Assembly (NCBI GenBank): GCA_964652235.1
Contig: CAZZDK010000015.1
Coordinates: 1 to 55,592 of the forward strand
DNA: 55,592 bases
From: CAZZDK01 sp964652235
GTDB lineage: Bacteria > Pseudomonadota > Alphaproteobacteria > UBA9219
Reading direction: 5' to 3'
Below, piece after piece: positions 15,147-24,379 of this stretch. The first letter of the stretch is position 1. Every line of letters starts with the position of its first letter. A program made the translations under genes and the position numbers. Under the pieces are notes generated by a model that saw only the letters and a list, made by a program, of their open reading frames with translations, had not been told where the DNA came from and did no database searches.

Positions 15147-17356
15147 TCCGATCCCCACCCGCCGATGTTTTTCATGAAAAAGCGGAAGATGACGGAGGTG
15201 CCGGATTCCACGTCCGTGCGGACCGTATGTTCTCGAACGCCGGAAAGCGTGGCTTCGAAGCATTCGTCCTTATAGGAGACGGAAAGCGAGGTGCTGCGCG
15301 GTCCCGGCGCGGGCTGGAAAGCGTGGCTGTGATAGGCCGCGAAAGACCAGAATTTCGCAAAGGAAGAGGTGAAGCCGAGCGCGCCTTCCTCCAGCTTTTC
15401 GACGGCCGTCGTCTGCGTTTCCGTCTCACGTGAGAAAAGGTAACGAAGCGAGGGCCTGAAGACTTTTGGCCCTGCCGAGGTCGAGAATTGCTGACGGCTG
15501 AAGGAAAGATCGTCCGGCGAGACGCGAAAGCCGTAATCGGCGCTTACGTAGCGCGAGGGCGAAAAACCGACATGGCCCACATAATCCGAAAGCGTGTCCG
15601 AAAGGCCCGATCCTTTGGGGAAAGACAAATCCTTGCGCGTGCGGAACACCTGTCCGCCGAGCATACTGATCCGGCCGCCCGCGTCGGTGACCAGCTCGTG
15701 ACGTACGCCGTAGGCGACGCGCGAACCGCCTTCCAGCCGGTCGATTCCCGTAAAGCGGTTGGTCGAGAAAAGATTGGTTTCGTCGAACTCGACGTCAAGG
15801 CTGTCCTCGTTCGGCAAAACGCTTTCCCGTTTCATGCGCGGCGCGAGGGATAAAACGGCCAGAGGTTCGAGGATTTGCTGATACCCGTCGCCGCGCCGAC
15901 CGAAAGGATAGCGCACCGTCACGTCGCCCTGAATGAACGGACGCAAGCGTTCGACCTTGTCGAAATAAGAAACCTCGTTATTCGCGTAGCGCGGCACGTT
16001 ATCGGCCCAATAGGCGTCCGTCCGCCCAAGAACCGAAACGGTCGTGAGGAATCCGGTCTGGCTGACCATCTGCCGTTCCCATCCTGCGTCGAAGGACAGG
16101 CGGCGGGTGTTCGGTCCCTGCTGCGAGGGCGAGACGTTCTTTTCCCTCGTCGTGACGAGAAGGCCGGTGTTCAGGGCCCACCGTCCGCCGAGAGTCCGGT
16201 TCGGTTCACCATAGGCGCTGTAACGCAGTTCCGGCGCGACGAACGGTTCCTTCTGACGTCCGCCGGGCCGCATATCCTGGAAGTAGTACATATTGCCGAC
16301 GGCGTAAGAGCGGCCCTTGAAGCGTTCGGCGAACGCCCGGTTGACCAGAAGGTCCTCGGACGAGATTTTATAGCGAGGCATATAGCTTTTGTCCGAGGCG
16401 AAGGCCACGTCCGTTCCGGCGCGCCAGGCGTCGCTGATGTCGAAGCGGGTGGTGCCGAACAAATGGCCGCGCCATTGGTAGCCGCGATCGAAGCCGTCCT
16501 GATTGATAAAGTCCGTCCGCGTAAAGCTGCCGCTCCAGCGCATGGAGCCGTTGTCCGTTCGGTAGCGCCATTCCGCGCCCATTTGAATCCCGTCCGCCTC
16601 GCTGAAGGTCGGCGCGAGGACAAGATCGTGGTTGGGGGCGAAGGGATAGTAATAGGGAAGGCTCGACATCAGGCCCAGCGCCTGCGTGTGGCCGACAGAG
16701 GGAGTCAAAAAACCGCTTTGCCGCTTGACCGAGGGATCCGGGTGGACGAGATAGGGCGTGTAAAACAAAGGCACGCCGCCGAACTCGACCGTCGCGTCGC
16801 GATAGATGACCTTTTTTTCCTGCGCGTCGTGGGTGATCCGTTTGCCCTTGATCTGCCATAGCGGGGGGGCCGACGGATCGTCCGCGCACAAAGAGCAGGC
16901 GGAATATACGCCCTTGTCTGTGATCAGATAGCGTCCCTCAAAGCGTTGCGCGTCGTTCGCCGCCAGCCTGGATTCGTCCGGAAAAAGAATCCGCACGTTG
17001 TTCAAAAAGGCTTCCTTCATGTCGGAGGTTATCTCCAGCTCCTTGGCGTAGAGAATCTCGCCCGTGGACTGGGTGAGGGCGATACGGCCCGCCGCCCGCA
17101 CGACGTTCGTGTTCTTGTCGTAGGTGATCTTGTCGGCGCGCAGGATTTGATCGCCCAGCGCGACTTCGACGTTTCCGGTGGCGGTGACGACGCCTGTGTT
17201 TTCGTCAAAGGACAGGCGGTCCGCTTGCAGCAAAGGCTCTTTGGGGCCTGCGTCCGTTTTAGCCAGGGCCGCTGGGGCGCCGCCCAGAAAACAGAAAAAA
17301 AGTCCCGCGCGAAGCGCGCCTGAAACAAGACGGGAAAGGACCGGGGAAAGGGGCAT
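15143..17356 (-). CDS. lptD: LPS-assembly protein LptD
   Basis: LptD is the outer-membrane beta-barrel that inserts lipopolysaccharide into the outer leaflet together with LptE. The N-terminal OstA/LptA-like domain is clear: LLQADRLSFDENTGVVTATG, then ILRADKITYDKNTNVVRA. A CSLC pair (about 167) and a long barrel with alternating aromatic strands follow. A signal peptide MPLSPVLSRLVSGALRAGLF ending at ALA fits the ATG 17356 (737 residues). An upstream TTG at 17407 would put 17 residues before it. surA and pdxA, frequent partners, are not adjacent. Confidence 0.93.
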   Translation of the reverse strand: MPLSPVLSRLVSGALRAGLFFCFLGGAPAALAKTDAGPKEPLLQADRLSFDENTGVVTATGNVEVALGDQILRADKITYDKNTNVVRAAGRIALTQSTGEILYAKELEITSDMKEAFLNNVRILFPDESRLAANDAQRFEGRYLITDKGVYSACSLCADDPSAPPLWQIKGKRITHDAQEKKVIYRDATVEFGGVPLFYTPYLVHPDPSVKRQSGFLTPSVGHTQALGLMSSLPYYYPFAPNHDLVLAPTFSEADGIQMGAEWRYRTDNGSMRWSGSFTRTDFINQDGFDRGYQWRGHLFGTTRFDISDAWRAGTDVAFASDKSYMPRYKISSEDLLVNRAFAERFKGRSYAVGNMYYFQDMRPGGRQKEPFVAPELRYSAYGEPNRTLGGRWALNTGLLVTTREKNVSPSQQGPNTRRLSFDAGWERQMVSQTGFLTTVSVLGRTDAYWADNVPRYANNEVSYFDKVERLRPFIQGDVTVRYPFGRRGDGYQQILEPLAVLSLAPRMKRESVLPNEDSLDVEFDETNLFSTNRFTGIDRLEGGSRVAYGVRHELVTDAGGRISMLGGQVFRTRKDLSFPKGSGLSDTLSDYVGHVGFSPSRYVSADYGFRVSPDDLSFSRQQFSTSAGPKVFRPSLRYLFSRETETQTTAVEKLEEGALGFTSSFAKFWSFAAYHSHAFQPAPGPRSTSLSVSYKDECFEATLSGVREHTVRTDVESGTSVIFRFFMKNIGGWGSD

Positions 17357-17431
17357 GAAACAGGCTTGCCAGAACAAGGCCTGGCGGACAAGGATGACAA
17401 AATCCAAGGCCGAGGCACATTAACAATTGCC

Positions 17432-17450
17432 GAAAAAGCCCCGCTTTTTC
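17432..17450 (-). terminator. Palindromic hairpin between the helicase gene and lptD
   Basis: gaaaaagc (17432-17439), ccc, gctttttc (17443-17450) is a perfect 8-bp stem. Read on the minus strand it is a GC-containing stem ending in T's, located downstream of the helicase gene (ends 17545) and upstream of lptD (starts 17356). It could end helicase transcription, but the T-run is part of the stem, so efficiency is uncertain. Confidence 0.4.
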
Positions 17451-17544
17451 AGACACCAATTCTTAACTAGCAGCCATTCGTTAAAAAAGAGTAATCAAGA
17501 TATTGAAAATATTGCGGAAAATAATAGAGGAAGGGGAAGAGCTA

Positions 17545-18934
17545 TTACTTCGCCCTGTTCGCGCTGCGAGGGCGCAGGAAGGAGGGCAGGTTTTCCCCGA
17601 AGGCCGTCGCGCTCTTAGGCGTGGGGACGGCGGCGATACGCGGCGCGGCGATTTTAACAGGCGCGGCGGTCGGTTGCGGCGCCGCGGGAGCGGTTTCCTG
17701 AACCTCGTGCGTCGGGTGACGCGAACGAGAGCGGTCGGCGCGGCGGTCATGGCGGCCCTTGCGCGGCCCGCTTTCGCGGCGGCCCAGGCGCGGATTCGGT
17801 TCGGGCAAACCTTCCATATGCGTGCGGCTGATTTCTTTTTTGATAAGCGTTTCAATGGCCTGAACAAGCTTATCGTCGTCGGGCGTCACGAGAGTCAGGG
17901 CCTTGCCTGGCTTGCCCGCGCGTCCCGTACGACCAATGCGGTGGACGTAATCTTCGGCGTTGAAGGGTACGTCGAAATTGAACACATGGCTGACGTCCGC
18001 GATGTCGAGGCCCCGCGCGGCCACGTCCGAGCAGACGAGCAGATCAATGTTGCCCGCGCGGAAGGAATCCAAGGTCGCCGTGCGTTCGGACTGTTCCAGG
18101 TCCCCGTGCAAGGCGCCTGCATTGAAGCCATGTTTGGAAAGCGATTTATGAACGACGGCGACATCGCGTTTGCGGTTGCAGAAAATGAAGGCGTTCTNNN
18201 NNNNNNNNNNNNNAAAGGCGGCGCAGAGCCTCGCGCTTTTGCCAATCGTTGCCGGATGGCAGGTGGACGAGCGATTGCTCGATATTGACACCGGTGCTGG
18301 CAGGCGGCGAGACCGTGACGGTTTTGGGATTGCTTAAAAACCTGTCAGCCAGCTTGCGGATCTCCGGCGGCATGGTGGCCGAAAAGAACAAGGTTTGTCG
18401 CATCCGGGGCAACAGGCCCGCGATTTTCTCAATATCCGGGATAAATCCCATATCGAGCATCCGGTCGGCCTCGTCGATGACGAAAATCTTGATGTCGTTA
18501 AGCATGATCCGCCCGCGCTCGAACAAATCGATCAGGCGGCCCGGCGTGGCGATCAAAACATCGACCCCGCGCTCAAGCAGCTTGATCTGCGGGTTCATAT
18601 CCTCGCCGCCGATGAGCAGGGCCATGCTCAAGGAATGGTATTTGCCGTAGGTGTTGAAGTTTTCCGCGACCTGCGTGGCCAGCTCGCGCGTCGGCTCCAG
18701 GATCAGCGAGCGGGGCATTCTGGCCCGCGCCCGGCCTGTGGAGAGGATTTCCAGCATTGGCAGCGTAAAGCCCGCCGTTTTGCCCGTGCCCGTCTGGGCG
18801 CAGCCCAAAACGTCTCGCATCTGCAAGACATAGGGGATGGCTTGTTCCTGGATGGGGGTTGGAGTTGTATAGCCGACATCGTTAATGGCCTTGAGGATGT
18901 CGTCGCTTAACCCTAAATCGGCAAAGGTGGTCAC
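17545..18934 (-). CDS. DEAD-box RNA helicase, RhlE type (16-bp N gap inside)
   Basis: ATP-dependent RNA helicase for ribosome assembly or RNA turnover. From the start: FADLGLSDDILKAINDVGY with the Q motif TPIQEQAIP, Walker A AQTGTGKT (about 46-53), PTRELATQV, VDVLIATPGRLIDL, VIDEADRMLDMGF and SAT. After the gap at 18198-18213 follow FIFCNRKRDV, ARGLDIADVSHVFNFD and HRIGRTGRAGK. The C-terminal tail (over 100 residues) is Arg/Pro/Ala-rich, as in RhlE proteins. The two halves lie in different frames only because the N run has an arbitrary length, so this is one gene. Confidence 0.93.
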
Positions 18935-19006
18935 TTGGTCTGAATACTCGTTTGTTTCTCTTTCGTTCCCAGCCTCATACGCCCTTTGAACGGCGAAAGC
19001 AAATGG

Positions 19007-19303
19007 TTATTCCGCGTTTTTCGTGGGAAAGGGCGCGAAGGGAAAAGGCTTTTCGTCCGAGGAGAAGGTTAAAAAGCGCGTCACCTGAGCCTGGTAAGTG
19101 GCCAGATTGTCGCCAAATTCGGCCAGACCGACAAAGGATTGCCCGCCGAACAGCTTGGCCAGGAACTGAAAAATAGAGGTCGCGAAAGTCAGGATGATCG
19201 ACAGGTAAAAGGCAAAGCCGAACACGACCAGGTACACAAAGCGCAGCCAGGTATCCTTGTCTTTGACGTGTTTCTTGATCTCGTCTTCGTTCAAAGCGTT
19301 CAT
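19007..19303 (-). CDS. DUF4389-family membrane protein
   Basis: A 98-residue protein starting MNALNEDEIKKHVKDKDTWL with one long hydrophobic stretch LVVFGFAFYLSIILTFATSIFQFL (about 25-48, shown approximately), then FGGQSFVGLAEFGDNLATYQAQVTRFLTF. This arrangement matches the DUF4389 family of small inner-membrane proteins of unknown role. It lies alone between the helicase gene and a sugar kinase, all on the minus strand. Confidence 0.8.
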   Translation of the reverse strand: MNALNEDEIKKHVKDKDTWLRFVYLVVFGFAFYLSIILTFATSIFQFLAKLFGGQSFVGLAEFGDNLATYQAQVTRFLTFSSDEKPFPFAPFPTKNAE

Positions 19304-19398
19304 CTTTGCCTCGCGTAAAAGATAAAGAGCGGAGAGGCTCTCCCTTCAGTAGGTTCCTGTATAGTCCTATCCCTTCAAAAAGGCAAATGTAGGGCAGG

Positions 19399-20334
19399 TT
19401 AGGGAGCGGGGGGCGCAACAAGTCTTCCGGCTTCTTCGGAAGACCAAAGCCAGGCCGCGCCGCGCACGCCGCCGCTGTCGCCGTGAAGGGAGCGCCGGAT
19501 GGGCGTCTCAACGCCGTCCGAAAAAGTGTATTTGGGCAAGAAGCGAGGCACCCGTTCATAAAGCGCCCCGACGTTCGACATACCGCCGCCCAAGACGATA
19601 ACGTCCGGATCAATGACGTTGATGACAGAAGCCAAGGAACGCGCCAGCCGATCAACGTAACGGAAAAGAGCGATCACGGCGTCCGGAACGCCTTTTGATT
19701 CTAACGCGACGATCTCTTCTCCCTTCAATTTTTGGCCCGAAAGGTTCTGATAGTCCCTGCTGAAGCCCGTGCCCGAGATAAAGGTCTCAATGCATCCGCG
19801 TCTGCCACAGTAGCAAGCCGGACCTGGATATTCATCCGGTTCCATCCAAGGCAGGGGATTATGCCCCCATTCGCCGCCGATGGCGTTATGGCCCGTTAAG
19901 ATCTTTCCGTTTACGACGAAACCGCCGCCGCAGCCCGTTCCAAGAATAACGCCGAAGACTACGCGCCCGTCTTTGCCCGCGCCGTCGGCGGCTTCGGAAA
20001 CGGCAAAGCAGTTCGCATCGTTTTCGACTCGGACGTGCCGACCTAACGCCTGTGAGAGGTCCAAATGAAAAGGATGGCCGTTGAGAGGCTGTAGATTCGC
20101 ATTGCGGACGAGGCCCGTGCGAGGCGAGATCGAGCCGGGCATACCCACGCCGACGAGGGCTTTCTTAAGGAGAGAAGCTTCGGTCGTTTGGACGAGGTCA
20201 GAAACGGCTCTGACAATTTCGGGATAGGAATCACGAGGCGTCGCGATTCGTTTGCGTGCTAGTTCCGTCCCGTCTTCGTCGAGCGCAACCGACTCAATTT
20301 TTGTCCCGCCTAAATCGACACCGATTCGGATCAT
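19399..20334 (-). CDS. ROK-family sugar kinase (fructokinase/N-acetylhexosamine kinase type)
   Basis: ROK kinases phosphorylate hexoses such as fructose or N-acetylglucosamine. Visible: phosphate loop DLGGTK (about 7-12), catalytic ENDAN (about 104-108), GTGCGGGFVVNGK and the zinc signature with GGEWGHNPLPWM and CYCGRRGCIETF. The GHNPLPWM form is like E. coli Mak, so fructokinase is my first guess. The substrate is not certain. The ATG 20334 follows aagggg on the minus strand (311 residues). The gene is divergent from glk with 220 bp between. Confidence 0.9.
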   Translation of the reverse strand: MIRIGVDLGGTKIESVALDEDGTELARKRIATPRDSYPEIVRAVSDLVQTTEASLLKKALVGVGMPGSISPRTGLVRNANLQPLNGHPFHLDLSQALGRHVRVENDANCFAVSEAADGAGKDGRVVFGVILGTGCGGGFVVNGKILTGHNAIGGEWGHNPLPWMEPDEYPGPACYCGRRGCIETFISGTGFSRDYQNLSGQKLKGEEIVALESKGVPDAVIALFRYVDRLARSLASVINVIDPDVIVLGGGMSNVGALYERVPRFLPKYTFSDGVETPIRRSLHGDSGGVRGAAWLWSSEEAGRLVAPPAP

Positions 20335-20554
20335 GAAAAACACCCCTTCTTTTTTTATCAACGGGGAAAGAAGGTAGAGAAAGAAGTCCGTGAAAACAAT
20401 TTTTTAAGAACGAAAGGTCACGGTTTTCTTAACCTTAACGTCTTTCGCATCGCAAAAGAGGCTTCTGAAGAAAATGATATAAAAATCATTGTCTTTACCC
20501 TTGATTTATTGATAGCAATTGGCAGCTTTCAGTTGACTCATGGAGGTTTCCCCA

Positions 20555-21514
20555 ATGCCAAAGCGTGGAAGTATCCTTGCAGATATCGGCGGAACGAATG
20601 CTCGTTTCGCTGTCTTGGAAGAGACGGGCGAGATCGTCCAAGTCAAAATTTACCAAGTTCGGGAAAACCCGACCCTTCTCGGGGCGCTTAAGAATTTCCG
20701 GGATGAGCAATGTCAAGGATACCAAATCGACGCATTGGCGCTTGCCGTTGCCGGACCTGTTTTGGGTGACGTCGTTAAGTTGACGAATTGCGATTGGGTT
20801 TGTGATCGTCAGGAGATTATGAAGGCGTTCTCAACGAACGCTGTTTTTGTTTTGAACGATTTCGAAGCCGTGGCGATGGCCGTTATCGATTTGCAGCCCA
20901 AGGATGTGCAAACGGTTCAGGCGGGTGAGAAGTCTTCGCGCCATCCCATGATCGTCATGGGTCCGGGAACGGGTCTTGGCGTCGCCGCGCTTAAGCCCAT
21001 TTTATCCATGGGCGGGTTTGAGGCTGTGACGACGGAGGCCGGCCACACGCGTTACGCGCCTGCTAACGAAAGAGAATCGAATCTCATCGGCTTCTTGGCG
21101 AGAAGGCTTAGCTTTGTTCGTGCCGAAGATCTGATCTCCGGTCCCGGACTCGTGAACCTTTATGAAGCCAATTGCCACCTCGTTTCGGAAACGCCGAAAA
21201 AATGCGTGCCCGCTGATGTCGTCCAATGGGCGCGGGAAGGCGATAATCTATGCCGTCAGGTCCTGGACGATTTTGCCGCCATCTTTGGCAGCTTCGCGAG
21301 CCAAATGGCCCTGAGCTATAACGCGCTCGGCGGGATTTATTTGACGGGCGGTGTTTTGGAGAAGATTGGGACCGACTTCAATCAGAAGAGGTTCCTGCAA
21401 AGATTTGCAACCAACCCTACCATGGCAGGCCTTCTGAACAGAATTCCTGTCTTGCGCGTTATGTCGGATATTCCGGCTTTCTCCGGCCTTAGGGTCGTTC
21501 TGAAAAGGCGGTAA
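20555..21514 (+). CDS. glk: Glucokinase
   Basis: Glucokinase makes glucose 6-phosphate from glucose and ATP. The 319-residue protein starts MPKRGSILADIGGTNARFAV, with the phosphate loop at about 9-16. LTNCDWVCD, VFVLNDFEAVAMA, GPGTGLGVAAL and TEAGHTRYAP are the family blocks, with the catalytic Asp in NDFEA. I chose the ATG 20555 because ggagg lies eight bases upstream; the ATG at 20540 overlaps that site. It heads a plus-strand set with the acyltransferase-like gene and the HAD phosphatase. Confidence 0.95.
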   Translation: MPKRGSILADIGGTNARFAVLEETGEIVQVKIYQVRENPTLLGALKNFRDEQCQGYQIDALALAVAGPVLGDVVKLTNCDWVCDRQEIMKAFSTNAVFVLNDFEAVAMAVIDLQPKDVQTVQAGEKSSRHPMIVMGPGTGLGVAALKPILSMGGFEAVTTEAGHTRYAPANERESNLIGFLARRLSFVRAEDLISGPGLVNLYEANCHLVSETPKKCVPADVVQWAREGDNLCRQVLDDFAAIFGSFASQMALSYNALGGIYLTGGVLEKIGTDFNQKRFLQRFATNPTMAGLLNRIPVLRVMSDIPAFSGLRVVLKRR

Positions 21515-21552
21515 GGCGTAACACTGGGTCTGACTTAAAACAGGAGCAACCG

Positions 21553-22917
21553 ATGACGATGGATTATAACGAGGAATTTGCGGTTCATGCGCTGAATCAA
21601 ATCGAAACGCCCGACGGCCAGCCTGTTTTTGAGCATGCCAGCGAGGCTTTGCGCCTTTTGTACACACTTGACGTTCACAACTATGTCGAGGCTTGTGCGA
21701 AGAGGAATCCCGCTTCCATGAAGGCGCTTTTCTCCTCCAGCGCGCCCGGTGCGGTCGATACGCTTAAGTTGGCCGAGGGGACCGATGCCCCCTTTGGCGG
21801 CGAATGGTTCGTCAACGTGTTTCTCGGACAGGATGTAACGCTTTCCGCAGGGGCGAAGCTTTTGGCTCATGGTGGCATTAAACTCGGCGACAACGTCATT
21901 GTTGGCGAACAGGCTCAATTGGTGACCGTCGGCCATCCGATGCATCCGCGACAACGTCACCTGCTTTTAATTGGCCCCTTGGACGTTCGTGAAGGCGCGA
22001 TCATCGGCGGTGGCGCTATCATGATGAACACGGGATCTGCGGATCCCGTTTCGGTCGGTCGCCATTCGATCGTTCTGTCTGGCTCTATCGTGAGCAAAAG
22101 CGTCCCGGACTATAGCGTCGCGGGCGGCGTGAACAAGATTCTCCTGGAAGGCAAGGAATACTTTACGGACGATGTTTCAAGCGGCGTTCTTGCGCGTCGG
22201 CTCAATGATAAAGGTCTTGCCGTCTTGAAAGAAAAGGCAGCGGCTCTTGGTTTAGAACTTCCGGAAGACGTTTGCGCCAAACCGGCTAAACTCCTTCCCG
22301 AAGGGACAAGAACAATTACGCATGTTGAGACGAGAGACCTGAGCAAGCTTCAGCTCTTTTTCCCGCTTGCTTCGCAGGAAGTGCTGCGTCTCGGCCTTTT
22401 CTTCCCGCCCATCTATTTGCATGGCAACGGGCAGATTATCTTGGGTAACAACATGCTCATCAATACGGGCTCGTTGCTCAAGGTCGATGGGACGTTTGAG
22501 CTTGGCGACGGCTCTTTCCTCGCTCCGGAGACGGAAATTTCAGTTCCTGAAGGCAGTAAGCTTGTGATCGGGAAAAAAGTTTGGATCGGAGCCAAGGTCA
22601 AGGTCAGCGTGCCGAAAGGCGAGACGATGACGATTGGCGATGGGAGCGTTGTCGCTGCCGGCGCTACGGTCAACGGCTCTCTTCCTGCGATGTCGGTTGT
22701 CGTCGGCGAAGGAAAAATCGTGGACACTTTGGGAGACAAGAATCTGCACGCGGTTCCCCTCGAATTGAATGATTTCGATAATTACGAGAACCAGCGGCTC
22801 AGGCTTCGTGAGCACATTGCAACGATGGGAATCGAACAGGTAAAAGCGCGGTTCGCGCAGCTGTGTGAGAGACCGACGGCTCCGGCTAGATTTAAGGCTT
22901 TGGCGCGCGGTCTTTAA
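21553..22917 (+). CDS. Tandem left-handed beta-helix protein, maltose-acetyltransferase-like
   Basis: The 454-residue protein has two hexapeptide-repeat regions. The first (about 75-205) follows the maltose/galactoside O-acetyltransferase plan: EWFVNVFLGQDVTLSAGAKL, IKLGDNVIVGEQAQLVTVGH with the likely catalytic His and HPMHPRQR, then VAGGVNKIL. The second (about 285-400), GQIILGNNMLINTGSLLKVD and LVIGKKVWIGAKVKVSVPKG, is similar but has no such histidine. So one half may be catalytic and the other structural (inference). The linker and the C-terminal helix are unassigned. aggagcaaccg supports the start. It lies between glk and a phosphatase, suggesting a sugar substrate. Confidence 0.75.
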   Translation: MTMDYNEEFAVHALNQIETPDGQPVFEHASEALRLLYTLDVHNYVEACAKRNPASMKALFSSSAPGAVDTLKLAEGTDAPFGGEWFVNVFLGQDVTLSAGAKLLAHGGIKLGDNVIVGEQAQLVTVGHPMHPRQRHLLLIGPLDVREGAIIGGGAIMMNTGSADPVSVGRHSIVLSGSIVSKSVPDYSVAGGVNKILLEGKEYFTDDVSSGVLARRLNDKGLAVLKEKAAALGLELPEDVCAKPAKLLPEGTRTITHVETRDLSKLQLFFPLASQEVLRLGLFFPPIYLHGNGQIILGNNMLINTGSLLKVDGTFELGDGSFLAPETEISVPEGSKLVIGKKVWIGAKVKVSVPKGETMTIGDGSVVAAGATVNGSLPAMSVVVGEGKIVDTLGDKNLHAVPLELNDFDNYENQRLRLREHIATMGIEQVKARFAQLCERPTAPARFKALARGL

Positions 22918-22950
22918 ATTAAAGGGGATTAATAAACAAAGAGGTTTCTT

Positions 22951-23937
22951 ATGACGCCTAATTTGATGAGAGATTTCATTGTCACGGAGGAAACCGTCTT
23001 TCTGACAGATCTGGACGGGACGGTTCTGCGGGTCCTCCATGATCCGAACGTAAGGAGAATCGACAGGGACGCCTTGATCGCCTTTCTTCATTTTAACCAT
23101 AAATATCCGGGCCAAGTTATTCCCATCACGGGGCGGGATTACGAACAGGTTCGGTCTTGTTTTTACGATAAAGATCCGCCTTTCCCCGTTATTTCGAGCA
23201 ACGGCGCGGAATTAAGGATGTCTGATGGAAGAGAAGTTGTTTCCGGCATCCTTAAAGAACAGGATCTGCGCTTTATACAATCCATGCGGAGGGGGTGGCG
23301 GGCTTTCGCGAAGAAACATCCTTGGCTTGTGACCGAAGTTAAAAGATATGAGATCGGCTATCATTCTTCCCTTGCTTACAACTACGATGTGAAAGGACAA
23401 GACATCAACCAGATTCTCGATAAAGTTCGCCTTTCTTCGGAATCGGCCGCCAACCTTCTGATGCGGTTCCATGCGGCTGCCAAAGAAAAAGGGTTGCCTT
23501 TCGCTATTTCGAAGGCTGAACAGACTCAGGCGGGCCTTTCGCACGGAAATGTTGATAAACTTTTTGCGATTGGTTGGTTCTCCTCTTTCCTACCCCAGTT
23601 TCCGCAAGACGATGACTGGTCGCGTGTTGTTTATTTGGGCGATAGCTTGACAGGGAATGACAGGCAGATTGCGAAAAAGGTCAGGGCGAATGGCGGGGTC
23701 GTTATTCAGGTCTTGAACGGGGGATCCGATAGAATTCCCGATGAGAACGATTTGGCAGCGCCGCATATGGCTGTCGAGACGGTAAACCAGCTTGGTAATC
23801 TTCTTTTAAGGCGCGTCGCAAAACTTTTGGGAACGACACATGAAAAATTGAAGAGGCCCGAGAATCTTCCTGCGGCATACGTAGAACAATGGGCGGCTGT
23901 GGTGGCGGGTTCGGGCGCTCCTGCGCCTTCTCGTTGA
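22951..23937 (+). CDS. HAD-superfamily phosphatase resembling trehalose-6-phosphate phosphatase
   Basis: A 328-residue Cof/OtsB-like HAD protein. Motif I is FLTDLDGTVLRVL (nucleophile Asp near 20), motif II IPITGRDYEQV, then ISSNGAELR, and motif IV VVYLGDSLTGNDRQIA. This layout with a mobile cap fits sugar-phosphate phosphatases; OtsB is the nearest I recognise. No otsA lies nearby, so a trehalose role is unproven. It ends the plus-strand sugar set. A terminator follows 92 bp after the stop. Confidence 0.75.
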   Translation: MTPNLMRDFIVTEETVFLTDLDGTVLRVLHDPNVRRIDRDALIAFLHFNHKYPGQVIPITGRDYEQVRSCFYDKDPPFPVISSNGAELRMSDGREVVSGILKEQDLRFIQSMRRGWRAFAKKHPWLVTEVKRYEIGYHSSLAYNYDVKGQDINQILDKVRLSSESAANLLMRFHAAAKEKGLPFAISKAEQTQAGLSHGNVDKLFAIGWFSSFLPQFPQDDDWSRVVYLGDSLTGNDRQIAKKVRANGGVVIQVLNGGSDRIPDENDLAAPHMAVETVNQLGNLLLRRVAKLLGTTHEKLKRPENLPAAYVEQWAAVVAGSGAPAPSR

Positions 23938-24379
23938 GCAGATCAAAGGCTTACACAATCCAGATTTAGACGTCCAGCCCAAGCGGTTCTGTCCGACAGG
24001 AAATTGTCTGCTGTATTGAGCGGCTATTAGGGCAAGAGAAAGCCCTCTTTTTTGAAGCGCTGCTTCAAGAGTCTGGCGCTGATTCACTCGGCTATGCCTG
24101 ACGAGGTCAATTTCGCGCAGTTTGCCTGTCGAAAGGTTAAAAGTAAGCATCGGAAGCATATTGACGTCTGACATAAGAGTCATCCATTCGGGTTTGTAAA
24201 ACGATGGGGTCCATTCTAAAGAAAATCTCCGGCAAAATCACTTATGCGAAATACTTTCGGGGCGCTCTTTGAACCATAACGGATTCTTTTAAGGGAAAAT
24301 CTGTTTCATTTTCGTGCGTTAGGGCGGTGTTCATATCCCCTTCTTGACCTTTCCCTCGCCTGATGCATACTCCCCACTC
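23938..24379. other. Gene-free spacer between the HAD phosphatase and dsbB
   Basis: About 440 bp with lower GC than its surroundings. Apart from the terminator at 24029-24053 I see no supported feature. A minus-strand frame of 125 codons (23806-24183) crosses it, but it overlaps the end of the phosphatase gene, lacks a clear ribosome-binding site and looks like no family I know. Confidence 0.5.
24029..24053 (+). terminator. Rho-independent terminator after the sugar gene set
   Basis: agggc (24029-24033) pairs with gccct (24042-24046) around an 8-base purine loop. cTTTTTT (24047-24053) follows. The stem is short but the T-run is clean, and the position 92 bp after the HAD phosphatase stop suits the end of the glk set. 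Confidence 0.65.

Noticed and set aside
15875..16861. Long plus-strand frame of 328 codons
   Set aside because: It lies fully antisense to lptD, is Arg/Val-rich without motifs and reflects GC-rich codon pattern.
18198..18213. Apparent frameshift in the DEAD-box helicase
   Set aside because: The frame change falls on a run of N of arbitrary length, so it is an assembly gap and not a mutation.
23806..24183. Minus-strand frame of 125 codons in the spacer before dsbB
   Set aside because: Overlaps the end of the HAD phosphatase, crosses the terminator at 24029, and resembles no family.
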